Part shown: positions 44,601 to 52,095 of the stretch, one piece after another
How the letters are laid out: every line of letters begins with the position of its first letter
How positions within the stretch are numbered: the first letter of the stretch is position 1
DNA from: UBA8914 sp034002905
GTDB taxonomy: Bacteria; Pseudomonadota; Alphaproteobacteria; UBA9219
Direction of reading: 5' to 3'
Assembly (NCBI GenBank): GCA_034002905.1
Contig: JAVEZQ010000002.1
Location: 1 to 64,000, forward strand
DNA: 64,000 nt
Notes under the pieces: model-generated
Told to the model about the DNA's origin: nothing
The model's input: only the letters and a program-made list of their open reading frames with translations
Databases searched by the model: none
Program-made: the position numbers and the translations under genes

Positions 44601-45921
44601 GGGCTACAGAAACGGCAAGGCCATTTGCCACACCACACGAGGCATCGACAGGGTTCGTGCTTGCTTCGATTGACACGGGCGCAACTTCAGCAACGGCTGG
44701 AACGGATGATGCTGCTTTTACCGCAGCGTGATCTTCAAGAGCTGCCGTTGGCGGAGCCGTTAAATCCTTCATCGCCGTATCCGATGCAGCTTTCGAAACG
44801 GGCGCATAGATATTCGCACAACTATTATTCAGCCAAATATCACGCTTAGCTCCAGAGGGGCATTCAATGCGCGTTTCCCCGACGACCTGTCCGCGATAGT
44901 CAACGGGATAGCCGATGTCCTTGCAATCCTTTGTCCATTTGGTGACGCTTGGCACACATTCGGACGACTGGGAATCCAGAACGGGGGACGCCGCCTCTGG
45001 GGTGCTTTCGCGTGAAGGGGAGGATGCAGCACCAGCTGGTGCAGACTCAGCGGTTTTGGCTTCGGCTTCATCTTCAACCGAACTGCCAAAAACACTCTCG
45101 AAAGGCTTGGCCAAACGATCAAAGAAACCAGTTTCTTCCTCTTCCGTCTTTTTGGGCTGTCCGTCCAGATCAGCTTCATACAGAGGAACAGGCGGAACCG
45201 TCAGGTCCGTAGCCTTGTCCACACCCGTATACCCAGTTCCCTTGGCCTTTGCCATTTCAGGAGGAAAAACGATATCATCTTTATGAACTTTTACCGACGT
45301 TGCTCCGGCTTTGTCTGGAGAAACCCACGCTTTGGGTTCTTGGCCGCTGACATAGTTGCCGTCATCCTCTGCCGTCGCCGTCACAGACAAAGACTGGACG
45401 GAATCGTCGGCTTTGCCAACGGAGGCAGCCGTTCCTTCGGCGTCATCTTTGGTTACCATCATGCCACTGGCGGGAACATCGGTATTTTGTCCGGCCCGAC
45501 GCAGGATGCTCTTCATCCCCTGCATGAGCATATCAGCCGTAGAGCTTGTATTTTTAGCATCTATTGCGGGCGGGTTTGTCGTTTCCTCTACCAGCTCACC
45601 CTTTCCACCAAGAAGCGGAGCCTTAAGCCCGCCGACCGACTTTTGAGGCAAAGGATGTTGGCTGGTGCTTTGCACCTTTTTCTTTTCGTTGTCTTGGTGA
45701 CGCGGCAGCTTCAAATCGCCTGCCTTGAGCGGACGGTTCCAGATTACACCTTGTGGAAAGGTGCGCTCATCGGGCACAGACTCCGTTTGCGGAACGCCAT
45801 AAACCTCGACAGACGAAGTCGAAGCCGTTGCAGAGAAGCTCGGAGTCGGATGACAAGCGAGCAAAACCGCAACCAGTCCGCAGAAAGAAAAGATAAAGTG
45901 AGAACGTTTAAACACAGACAT
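41629..45921 (-). CDS. Large OmpA-domain surface protein with twelve cysteine-rich repeats
   Basis: This 1430-residue protein begins with an export signal containing a possible lipobox (VLLAC, Cys23) or a signal peptidase site (SFSA-TAS, residue 31). Residues about 30-400 are a Ser/Ala/Glu/Pro-rich spacer containing a small cysteine block (SECVPSVTKWTKDC, IECPSG, NNSC). Twelve tandem repeats follow (429-1160). After a Pro/Lys-rich linker, the last 110 residues form an OmpA-like peptidoglycan-binding domain (RITLIAYSDTGGD, RRISLNRALSVRDYLAMKGV). Each repeat has four Cys and the pattern CGxA...LCxxGxxSxVxGxGPWxWxCxGxNGGxxxxC. I infer a peptidoglycan-anchored, disulfide-stiffened surface or periplasmic rod, perhaps for adhesion. 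No good ribosome-binding site is visible. Confidence 0.85.
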   Translation of the reverse strand: MSVFKRSHFIFSFCGLVAVLLACHPTPSFSATASTSSVEVYGVPQTESVPDERTFPQGVIWNRPLKAGDLKLPRHQDNEKKKVQSTSQHPLPQKSVGGLKAPLLGGKGELVEETTNPPAIDAKNTSSTADMLMQGMKSILRRAGQNTDVPASGMMVTKDDAEGTAASVGKADDSVQSLSVTATAEDDGNYVSGQEPKAWVSPDKAGATSVKVHKDDIVFPPEMAKAKGTGYTGVDKATDLTVPPVPLYEADLDGQPKKTEEEETGFFDRLAKPFESVFGSSVEDEAEAKTAESAPAGAASSPSRESTPEAASPVLDSQSSECVPSVTKWTKDCKDIGYPVDYRGQVVGETRIECPSGAKRDIWLNNSCANIYAPVSKAASDTAMKDLTAPPTAALEDHAAVKAASSVPAVAEVAPVSIEASTNPVDASCGVANGLAVSVAPSADLCTKGRASALTGTGPWRWTCEGINGGMSISCAAPVTQEDEKQKANIDSAKASGQTEIQIEDGKCGAAAGQGTETPPVTDLCEKGAPSRVNGAGPWTWACSGLNGGAPAACTAQRKTNGECGRADKRGFDTMPMSDLCNAGYASAVSGEGPWNWTCSGLYGGEAATCSAMRKVDAVCGKASVNGARSAPEEGLCAVGSSTKVTGSGPWSWTCEGENGGASVACQALTLVDGQCGAAHGNQYLKAPTVGLCKTGRPSRVTGTGPWNWTCGGERGGMTESCTASVGTKESIANTVSCGKATDTLVLSKPSAGLCATGTASDVSGSGPWTWSCSDDAGHQVSCETLSKKDGACGKATKEPSAEEPIYDLCDTGTPGKAILVGDKWTWSCEGVFGGDKASCSAPKVDSDMSAAKGSNGAALSSAPQNMASAECGIAAGGSYKSKPLDNLCKSGEAGAVEGEGPWSWTCGDKKVMVKCEAQKLVDAICGRANGAILTAQPVEDLCQAGNATTVSGQGPWLWSCVGSGGGNSVSCSATSQAQTRVDGTCGSSANAVLTAGPTTNLCDSGMPSAVYGEGPWTWTCSGMNGGIASTCSASKVVSKAPPPPGPLVNGVCGSSNGVAFVSRPRAGFCSAGTPTEVSGDGPWNWACIGENGGMTVSCTAPLMPPPPVVGRCGGAHGAMAIEAPKSGLCSSGIASAVSGRGPWTWSCSGTNGGGAVSCVAPVGGSTSMPQPLPSSSTPSWQQPVPSAAPRDPVMKAPVTAPFAPAKPSSGSLVTPQLSASSLPPLERGAMPQVKPSKPVKEAAAKQSKSKKDSKPKAKVTKEEIEPAEDILSTPVVPDAPADIGGEVSSLKPPSVKQANASRPLDGLEDPIVDDSGVTVPGSQLVLEPDLATVSFDRGIEKVDEDSLDSLAKLAAILKANPKARITLIAYSDTGGDISPRQARRISLNRALSVRDYLAMKGVATSRVDVRPMGANVPSGDMDRVDIKIN
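42442..44637 (-). repeat. Twelve tandem protein repeats of about 61 residues in the OmpA-type protein
   Basis: Counted from N to C terminus, the repeats start at CGVANG, CGAAAG, CGRADK, CGKASV, CGAAHG, CGKATD, CGKATK, CGIAAG, CGRANG, CGSSAN, CGSSNG and CGGAHG. Eleven keep the GPW-x-W-x-C core; the seventh reads VGDKW and the sixth and eighth lack the NGG-like loop. The units differ at many positions, so this is an old expansion under selection rather than a recent tandem duplication. Confidence 0.85.
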
Positions 45922-46086
45922 AGGCGGGCGTACCCAAGATAGAATCGCGACAGTTAAGTTCTAAAGGGTAAGATGGCAATAGTCGATAGCTATCAAGGAG
46001 ATGATTGCAAATTCTCCTCATTTCTGCCGCGAGATGCGACATAGAGGCAACGCCTCGTTTAGAGAAAGCAAACATTAGGATGCATT

Positions 46087-46126
46087 ATTAAGGGGATACA
46101 ACCATCATTAAGGGGATACAACCATC
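46087..46126 (+). repeat. Perfect tandem duplication of a 20-base unit
   Basis: ATTAAGGGGATACAACCATC occurs twice without a gap (46087-46106, 46107-46126), in the 221-base gap between the OmpA-type gene start (45921) and the suhB stop (46143). It could be a recent slippage duplication or a pair of protein-binding sites. A palindrome GATAGCTATC lies 92 bases away at 45985-45994, closer to the OmpA-type gene. Confidence 0.9.
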
Positions 46127-46142
46127 CTGCAGTCGATACGAA

Positions 46143-46940
46143 TCAGGCACTACGGATCACCCGCACCAGCTGATCATGGATCGCTGCATTACTGGCAATC
46201 ATGCCTCCCGACTTGACGGGGTCTTCCCCCTTGCGCATAGGGGAAATAAATCCGCCCGCTTCCTTAACCAGAATAGACCCACCGGCAACATCATATATGC
46301 CAAGGCCGGTTTCCCAATAACCATCATAACGGCCAGCCGCGACATAGGCCAAATCAAGGGCGGCTGCACCAAAACGGCGAATACCGGCGACTTGAGACAT
46401 TATACCGGCCACTTCACGCATAACAGCCGCATCGTTCTTTTTTGATCCTTTAAAAGGAAGTCCCGTCGCAATCAGGCACTCGGAAAAGTCCTTGCGCCCC
46501 GAAACGCGCAGGCGCTTGCTTCCACAATAGCAACCGATGCCTTTCTCGGCCCAATACATCTCGTCCGTAATGGGATTATAGACCATGCCCGCGACGATCT
46601 CACCCTGCTTCTCGACACCGATCGAAATCGCAAAGTGGGGAATGCCATGTAGGAAGTTTGTGGTGCCGTCCAAAGGATCGACAATCCATTTTTCAGGACA
46701 AGAGGAGCTGTCGGCGATACCGTCATTCTCTTCCATAATAAAGCCGAAAGACGGACGTGCTTTGCCTAGTTCTTCGCGCAAGATCTTCTGCGCTTGCAAG
46801 TCGGCGTTGCTAACAAAGTCAGCCGGACCCTTACGCGAGATTTGAAGATGTTCGACTTCGCCGAAATCACGACGCAAAGACTTTCCGGCCTTTTCGACGG
46901 CTTTAGCCATAACATTGATTAACGCCGGACGCATGACCAT
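46143..46940 (-). CDS. suhB: Inositol monophosphatase-family phosphatase (SuhB)
   Basis: The family dephosphorylates inositol phosphates and related sugar phosphates, and SuhB also takes part in rRNA transcription antitermination. The 265-residue protein has the metal-binding MEENDG and IVDPLDGTTNFLHGIPHFAISIGV and the C-terminal GLGIYDVAGGSILVKEAGG. The start at 46940 or 46934 (MRPALINVM) is open; the second matches the family better. efp lies 35 bases upstream, so the two may share a message. Confidence 0.93.
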   Translation of the reverse strand: MVMRPALINVMAKAVEKAGKSLRRDFGEVEHLQISRKGPADFVSNADLQAQKILREELGKARPSFGFIMEENDGIADSSSCPEKWIVDPLDGTTNFLHGIPHFAISIGVEKQGEIVAGMVYNPITDEMYWAEKGIGCYCGSKRLRVSGRKDFSECLIATGLPFKGSKKNDAAVMREVAGIMSQVAGIRRFGAAALDLAYVAAGRYDGYWETGLGIYDVAGGSILVKEAGGFISPMRKGEDPVKSGGMIASNAAIHDQLVRVIRSA

Positions 46941-46975
46941 AGCTACTATCCCTTAAACTTTACCCAACTTTATAC

Positions 46976-47542
46976 TCAATCCTTCGCGCGCTCGACATAG
47001 GTACTGTCGGCTGTCGCAACAACAATTCGCGTCCCCGCCTCGACAAAAGGAGGCACCATGACGCGCACACCGTTCGACAGTTTCGCAGGTTTGTACGAAG
47101 ACGATGCCGTCTGACCCTTGACGACCGGGTCCGCTTCGACAACTTCCAAAATAACCTGTGGCGGCAATTCAACAGAAAGCGGTGTCCCTTCATAGGTCTG
47201 GACATTACAAACCATGCCATCCTGAAGATAAACAGCCGAGTCGCCGATCACATCGGCAGACACGACATACTGTTCATAGCTTTCCTTATCCATAAAGGTA
47301 TAGCCATCATCCGCAGCAAACAGGAACTGCATCTCGTGATCCATAAGCTGGACACGCTCGACCGACTCCTGTGTACGAAAACGCTCATTGGTCTTGATGC
47401 CTGTGCGGACATCCTTCATTTCGATCTGGACAATGGCGTTGCCTTTGCCGGGGATCATGATCTCACTCTTAATAACAACCCACAGCTTGTTATTATGATC
47501 AAGGACATGGCCTTTGCGGATGGTATTGGCGTCAACTTTCAT
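46976..47542 (-). CDS. efp: Translation elongation factor P
   Basis: EF-P relieves ribosome stalling at polyproline. The 188-residue protein has the three beta-barrel domains of the family, with MKVDANTIRKGHVLDHNNKLWVVIKSE at the start. The PGKGNAIVQIEMKDVRTG loop holds the tip lysine that is modified in some bacteria, and the GSAVYLQDGMVCNVQTYEG-like middle block reads DSAVYLQDGMVCNVQTYEG here. The C-terminal domain ends with VRVMVPPFVEAGTRIVV. A stem-loop lies upstream at 47597. Confidence 0.97.
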   Translation of the reverse strand: MKVDANTIRKGHVLDHNNKLWVVIKSEIMIPGKGNAIVQIEMKDVRTGIKTNERFRTQESVERVQLMDHEMQFLFAADDGYTFMDKESYEQYVVSADVIGDSAVYLQDGMVCNVQTYEGTPLSVELPPQVILEVVEADPVVKGQTASSSYKPAKLSNGVRVMVPPFVEAGTRIVVATADSTYVERAKD

Positions 47543-47596
47543 AGGACCTGCTCATAAAAAATGTATGTTTTGCTGCGCCTCTTTCCTGCCAAGCGC

Positions 47597-47625
47597 AAAG
47601 CGAGGCCGCAGTGTGGCCTCGCTTT
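47597..47625 (-). terminator. Stem-loop, probable terminator between the DUF736-like gene and efp
   Basis: A perfect 11-base-pair stem (AAAGCGAGGCC at 47597-47607 with GGCCTCGCTTT at 47615-47625) closes a seven-base loop. It lies downstream of the gene at 47664 on the minus strand. The T run after it is only three bases, so termination may be partial and it may act as a processing or attenuation hairpin before efp. Confidence 0.6.
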
Positions 47626-47663
47626 ACCAGAAGTTCAAGAAAAATCAACGTTATTTGTTGCAA

Positions 47664-48215
47664 TCAATCCGGATCCCAGATTTCCTGCAAGGACGGATAC
47701 GCCTGGATCAGGAAATCAGTGACCTTATCGATGGGGCGATACACGCCAATCCACGGGATAAGCTCTTCCGTAATAATCAGTTTTTCAACATCTTCATCCG
47801 TTATGTGGATACGATCCCAATACAGATAATAGAAGTTCTCTTCCCCTTTGACCAAGACGGCCATAATCGTCTTAGGGAATGCGGGATCATCAAGCTGAAC
47901 AAGCAAATAATTCTGATCGTTATGCGTCTTTTTCATCCACGCAAAGCCGATGTCGTGATGAAAGAGCTCCTCACTATCGTTATGCATAACGATATATTCC
48001 GGCTCTCCCGGATTCTTTCGATAGGGATTATCCTGTATCTTCGTCCGACACTTAAAGTTAAGCGTCGAAATCTGGCCGACATAAATGCCATCGATCAGTT
48101 CGAACACACCAATACGACGCATAAAGCGGCAGCGCGAGGCTTCCTCGTGCGATATCTTCTTTAAAGCTCGATTTTCTTTAACGTTGAGAAAATCAGCAGC
48201 AGCGATCAATCCCAT
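47664..48215 (-). CDS. DUF736-like protein with C-terminal extension
   Basis: The 183-residue protein contains a segment resembling DUF736, a small fold common on alphaproteobacterial plasmids and integrative elements: IGVFELIDGIYVGQISTLNFKC, DIGFAWMKKTHNDQNYLLVQLDDPAFPKTI, and LVKGEENFYYLYWDR. It has about 30 extra residues at the N-terminus and about 45 at the C-terminus. The start at 48215 has GGGGGTG upstream. No other mobile-element gene is near, and the host gene context (efp, hppA) is chromosomal. The function of DUF736 proteins is unknown. Confidence 0.6.
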   Translation of the reverse strand: MGLIAAADFLNVKENRALKKISHEEASRCRFMRRIGVFELIDGIYVGQISTLNFKCRTKIQDNPYRKNPGEPEYIVMHNDSEELFHHDIGFAWMKKTHNDQNYLLVQLDDPAFPKTIMAVLVKGEENFYYLYWDRIHITDEDVEKLIITEELIPWIGVYRPIDKVTDFLIQAYPSLQEIWDPD

Positions 48216-48294
48216 AACACACCCCCAGTTAAGAGGGGAGATTAACTCCCAATTCCTTGCCAAAGACAGCAAGAGGTGCCATAGGCCGAGCGCC

Positions 48295-48598
48295 AAAAAA
48301 AGTCATAGGTTCTTGTCGGAGCTGAAGCACTTCGTACCCAGTCACGATTCACACGTGTGAGTCATCCGTACCGGCAACCGGCCCTATTTTCTTTGCCACC
48401 AACCAAAGCCCCTTTCCAAAACACACACGGAAAGGTACCCTTGCTGTTATACCACATACTCCTGCTCCCCCATGACAGGGAAACCGAAGAGGCAAAGCGT
48501 CGTTACATAAACCAGTGGGGAACGTACTAGGTGGTAAGCCACTACATCCTTGGGCCAGTGGTACGTGCGCTTTCGAGGGCAACATGACCTATAGCCCC
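48295..48598 (-). ncRNA. Candidate structured RNA in the 48216-48719 intergenic region
   Basis: This gap of 504 bases holds no convincing gene. Read on the minus strand, it starts with GGGGGGCTATAGG just downstream of an AT-rich stretch and ends at U7 (plus-strand A7 at 48295-48301). Complementary arms: ACCTAT 48587-48592 with ATAGGT 48305-48310 closing the whole; GTACGT 48561-48566 with ACGTAC 48522-48527; AGTGG 48557-48561 with CCACT 48539-48543; GGCAAAG 48491-48497 with CTTTGCC 48391-48397; GGAAAGG 48429-48435 with CCTTTCC 48411-48417. It does not match tmRNA, SRP RNA or RNase P signatures that I know. A short minus-strand frame at 48349-48585 also crosses it and may be an alternative. Confidence 0.3.
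48346..48363. promoter_or_regulatory. 18-base palindrome with two GANTC sites
   Basis: GATTCACACGTGTGAGTC is a near-perfect inverted repeat around TCACACGTGTGA (48349-48360), and each arm ends in a CcrM target (GATTC 48346-48350 and GAGTC 48359-48363). It looks like an operator or a methylation-sensitive site. It lies 130 bases upstream of the DUF736-like gene. Confidence 0.45.
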
Positions 48599-48719
48599 CC
48601 AAGATGCAATAACTATTTTACAATTCTGAATATTTTCATATCCTATTGTGACACACCTGCACCTTGCGGCGAAAAACGCGCGGACCTGCGGAGGATTAAC
48701 CTTAACACAAAGGAAACCC

Positions 48720-49010
48720 ATGATGCCGGAAACAGACCACAATATCTCGCTAATTGTCGCAGGAATTATCTTGGCAGGCTTTGTCCTGATGATAGCCCCC
48801 GGCGTTCTTCTCAGAAATAGGGGCGTCATCCTGCGGAACATTGCCATCTGGCTGGGTGTCTTCCTTTTGCTTGCCGTGGCCTATCGCACCATCGGGCCGG
48901 GCAAGGCCATCCTTGAGCCGACAGTCGCCCAACAACAACCATCTGGGAGCGCTCCAACGCCGCTTTCACCCTCTTCACGAGAGGATGAAGGGATTCTGAC
49001 GGTTAAATAG
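48720..49010 (+). CDS. Small two-span membrane protein
   Basis: The 96-residue protein has two hydrophobic spans (ISLIVAGIILAGFVLMIAPGVLL and RNIAIWLGVFLLLAVAYRTI) and a Pro/Ser-rich tail. AAAGGAAACCC precedes the ATG at 48720; 48723 is an alternative. The two-span layout resembles the membrane anchor of clan AA aspartic proteases of this lineage, but there is no protease domain, so this is only a resemblance. It converges on hppA, with a terminator between. Function unknown. Confidence 0.75.
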   Translation: MMPETDHNISLIVAGIILAGFVLMIAPGVLLRNRGVILRNIAIWLGVFLLLAVAYRTIGPGKAILEPTVAQQQPSGSAPTPLSPSSREDEGILTVK

Positions 49011-49224
49011 AAGGGCAAAAGGGACGCCAGCAGCCCTCTTCCCAGAATCACCTCCCAGAAGGCCTCTAAATAAGCCATAGAAGGGGCATAAACAGCTTTT
49101 CTCGACTAGCCTCTACTCCCCTAGCCTAGGATCTTGAAGCCCCTCACGCCTCATTTATAGGCTTATATGACTATATTAAGAAATATAGTTAATTTTTCCC
49201 CATTTTCAACTTTCTTCAAGCCTC

Positions 49225-49260
49225 AAAAAAACCCCGCTACCAAACGGCAGCGGGGTTTTT
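49225..49260 (-). terminator. Rho-independent terminator downstream of hppA
   Basis: A seven-base-pair stem (CCCCGCT with AGCGGGG) closes a loop of about ten bases and is followed on the minus strand by seven T. The right arm carries five T on the plus strand, so it may also stop the convergent 48720 gene. Confidence 0.88.
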
Positions 49261-49279
49261 GATTTTCAGATCAAGCCGA

Positions 49280-51379
49280 TTAGGCCATCGCGTGAAGGAT
49301 TGCCAAGAGCAAGATCGCAACAATGTTGATGATCTTGATCATCGGGTTGATGGCGGGGCCAGCCGCATCCTTGTACGGATCGCCCACGGTGTCACCCGTC
49401 ACAGCGGCCTTGTGAGCATCGGAGCCCTTGCCGCCATGATGGCCTTCTTCGATGTACTTCTTGGCATTATCCCAAGCGCCGCCGCCCGATGTCATTGACA
49501 AGGCAACGAACAGACCTGTGACAATCGTACCAAGCAGCATGGCGCCCAAAGCCGTAAAGGCTTCAGCCTGACCAGCAACTTGAGACACAATGACATACAA
49601 GACGATTGGCGCAGCAATCGGAAGCAGCGAAGGCACAATCATTTCACGGATCGCGGCCTTGGTCAGCATATCGACGGCGCGGCCATATTCCGGCTTCGCC
49701 TTGCCTTCCATGATGCCTTTGATCTCGCGGAACTGACGACGCACTTCCTGCACGACCGAACCAGCCGCACGGCCAACAGCCGTCATGGCCATCGCACCGA
49801 ACAGATAGGGCAACATGCCACCGATGAACAGACCAACCACAACATACGGATTCTGAAGATCAAACTTGATATCCAGATCCGCAAAATAGTGGCGCAGGTC
49901 TTCGATATAAGCAGCAAACAGAACGAGCGAAGCCAACCCCGCCGAAGCGATGGCATAGCCCTTCGTCACAGCCTTGGTTGTGTTGCCGACAGCGTCCAGA
50001 GCGTCCGTGGTGACACGGATTTCCTTGGGCATTTCCGACATTTCGGCAATACCGCCCGCATTGTCTGTCACGGGGCCATAAGCGTCAACTGCAACGATCA
50101 TACCGGCAAGAGCCAGCATCGTTGTAGCTGCAATGGCAATACCGAACAGACCGCAGAACATGTACGAGACAATGATACCGACGGAGATCACGATAACCGG
50201 CAGAGCTGTCGCTTCCATCGAAACGGCCAGACCTTGGATCACGTTTGTGCCATGGCCGTTAACAGAAGCCGCAGCAACGCTCTTAACAGGGCGATACTGT
50301 GTCGAGGTGTAGTACTCGGTGATCCAGACCATAAGGGCTGTCACACCAAGACCCGTCAACGAACAATAGAACAGGTTCATGCCCGTGATGGAGAACGCGT
50401 CGATCTTGGCGATCTCGGTGTCCAAACCAACCATATAGTTGATGGCAACGGCAATCAAACCAGCCGAGATCACACCCGTGGCGATCAGACCCTTATAAAG
50501 GGCGCCCATGATGTTTTGCTTGGCGTTCAAGCGAACAAAGTATGTTCCGATCACCGAAGCGACGATACAAACACCAGCGATCACCAGCGGCAAGGTCATC
50601 ATGACATCGCGTGTCCCACCGACGAAGAATGTCGCGGCCAACAGCATCGTGGCCACAATCGTTACCGCATAGGTTTCGAACAAGTCAGCTGCCATACCAG
50701 CACAATCACCGACATTGTCCCCAACGTTGTCAGCGATAACGGCAGGGTTACGTGGGTCATCCTCGGGGATACCGGCTTCAACCTTACCAACAAGGTCCGC
50801 ACCGACATCAGCACCCTTTGTGAAGATACCGCCGCCAAGGCGTGCAAAAATCGAAATCAAAGAAGCGCCGAAGCTCAAGGCAACAAGGGCTTCGATGATG
50901 GGGCGAATGTCGGCCCCTTCCATACCCTTCCACTGGATCAAAACCCAGAAGTACCCGCCGACAGCCAAGATGCCGAGACCGACAACCAGAAGGCCTGTCA
51001 CAGCGCCCGAACGGAAAGCAATGCTCAGCGCTTCTTTCATGCCGACCTGTGCCGCGGCAGCCGTGCGGACATTGGCGCGGACGGAAACGTTCATACCAAT
51101 ATAGCCAGCCACACCTGACAAAACAGCACCGACGATAAAGCCTAGCCCGACATGAACGCCTAGGAAAGCGCCAAGAGCCAGACAGATAACCACGCCGACA
51201 ATGCCGATAGTCAGATACTGACGGTTAAGATAAGCCTGCGCGCCTTCTTGAATGGCGCTGGCAATTTCTTGCATGCGAGCGGTGCCGGCTGATGACGACA
51301 GCACGGATTTGGCCGTAACCAACCCGTAGGCCAAGGCCAAAAGACCGCTGGCAAATATAAGTATGAACTCAATACTCAT
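49280..51379 (-). CDS. hppA: Proton-translocating membrane pyrophosphatase (K+-independent type)
   Basis: HppA hydrolyses pyrophosphate and pumps protons across the membrane. The 699-residue protein has about 16 spans, the substrate-binding DVGADLVGKVEAGIPEDDPRNPAVIADNVGDNVGDCAGMAADLFE block, DAYGPVTDNAGGIAEM and GDTVGDPYKDAAGPAINPMIKI. The GNTTKA block carries Lys at the position that is Ala in K+-dependent enzymes, so it should not need K+. The start at 51379 (MSIEFI) has GAGGAA upstream; a frame open to 51427 was rejected. Terminator at 49225. Confidence 0.96.
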   Translation of the reverse strand: MSIEFILIFASGLLALAYGLVTAKSVLSSSAGTARMQEIASAIQEGAQAYLNRQYLTIGIVGVVICLALGAFLGVHVGLGFIVGAVLSGVAGYIGMNVSVRANVRTAAAAQVGMKEALSIAFRSGAVTGLLVVGLGILAVGGYFWVLIQWKGMEGADIRPIIEALVALSFGASLISIFARLGGGIFTKGADVGADLVGKVEAGIPEDDPRNPAVIADNVGDNVGDCAGMAADLFETYAVTIVATMLLAATFFVGGTRDVMMTLPLVIAGVCIVASVIGTYFVRLNAKQNIMGALYKGLIATGVISAGLIAVAINYMVGLDTEIAKIDAFSITGMNLFYCSLTGLGVTALMVWITEYYTSTQYRPVKSVAAASVNGHGTNVIQGLAVSMEATALPVIVISVGIIVSYMFCGLFGIAIAATTMLALAGMIVAVDAYGPVTDNAGGIAEMSEMPKEIRVTTDALDAVGNTTKAVTKGYAIASAGLASLVLFAAYIEDLRHYFADLDIKFDLQNPYVVVGLFIGGMLPYLFGAMAMTAVGRAAGSVVQEVRRQFREIKGIMEGKAKPEYGRAVDMLTKAAIREMIVPSLLPIAAPIVLYVIVSQVAGQAEAFTALGAMLLGTIVTGLFVALSMTSGGGAWDNAKKYIEEGHHGGKGSDAHKAAVTGDTVGDPYKDAAGPAINPMIKIINIVAILLLAILHAMA

Positions 51380-51536
51380 TTCTGGTTCCTCACTAATGTC
51401 TGAGACAATGCAGGCGTTGGGTATCAAAGAAGCCTACAGGGACACGCCACCGTTAACTCTGTTAACGACAGGCCGAAAGAGAATGCCGAAAGAAAACGCC
51501 AAACGCAAGGGGGGAATAGGAAAGAATCAGGATTTT

Positions 51537-52040
51537 TTACAATTTACGCTGCGCGATGCCCTGAATATAGACTTCCGTGACATGTTCTTTTTCAAAATTG
51601 TTATTTATCGTATTGATAATCTTTCTTTTTATCATGGGGATATCCAAATGCATGGGCGTTGGCTCTTCATCAGAAATGAACCCGTACAAAGCAACAATAA
51701 GAGAGTCTTTTAACTTGGGCATTTTCTTTTGAAGACTTTCGGCCGACGCTCTGTCTTTCATTTGCAAATCTACGAGCATGGAAACCAACTGCTCCGAGCC
51801 ATATTCGCCGATAATCGGGAACGTAATCGGCGTGAGATGCAAGTAGATTTCACCATCACCTTCGCCACTCGTGATGGTTGCAAACTCCTCTTTCTTGGGT
51901 GGCTTTTTTTTCTCGCTGTGCCCCCCTGCCTCGGCATTATGGCCGCCACCGCCGCTCGCCAAAGCCGGAGCACTCGGCACGGTTAGGAAAACCGCCAATA
52001 CAGCCAGAACCAAAAAAGAAGAAATTTTACGTACATCCAT
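51537..52040 (-). CDS. Secreted FliL-like protein
   Basis: The 167-residue protein has a signal peptide (about 1-28, cleavage near PALA-SGG) rather than the membrane anchor of ordinary FliL. A Gly/His/Lys/Pro-rich spacer follows, then a domain resembling the periplasmic part of FliL (IYLHLTPITFPI, QLVSMLVDLQMKD, LQKKMPKLKDSLIVALYGFI, LDIPMIKRKIINTINNNF, VTEVYIQGIAQRKL). FliL supports the flagellar stator, but no flagellar genes are in the window. It lies between nusB and hppA. Confidence 0.75.
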   Translation of the reverse strand: MDVRKISSFLVLAVLAVFLTVPSAPALASGGGGHNAEAGGHSEKKKPPKKEEFATITSGEGDGEIYLHLTPITFPIIGEYGSEQLVSMLVDLQMKDRASAESLQKKMPKLKDSLIVALYGFISDEEPTPMHLDIPMIKRKIINTINNNFEKEHVTEVYIQGIAQRKL

Positions 52041-52095
52041 GGAATTACACCCACCATACCGAGTGTAATTTTATCAAAGAGGCTTTGAGAATCCG

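Noticed and set aside
42230..44673. Several plus-strand frames opposite the OmpA-type repeat protein
   Set aside because: They arise from the repeated sequence read backwards, and none has a plausible product.
48481..48540. Resemblance of CCGAAGAGGCAAA to the glycine riboswitch core
   Set aside because: The other conserved elements of that riboswitch are missing and no glycine gene follows.
49580..51118. Long plus-strand frame (512 codons) opposite hppA
   Set aside because: It mirrors the codon pattern of hppA; the product is His/Asp/Arg-rich with no family resemblance, and hppA is certain.
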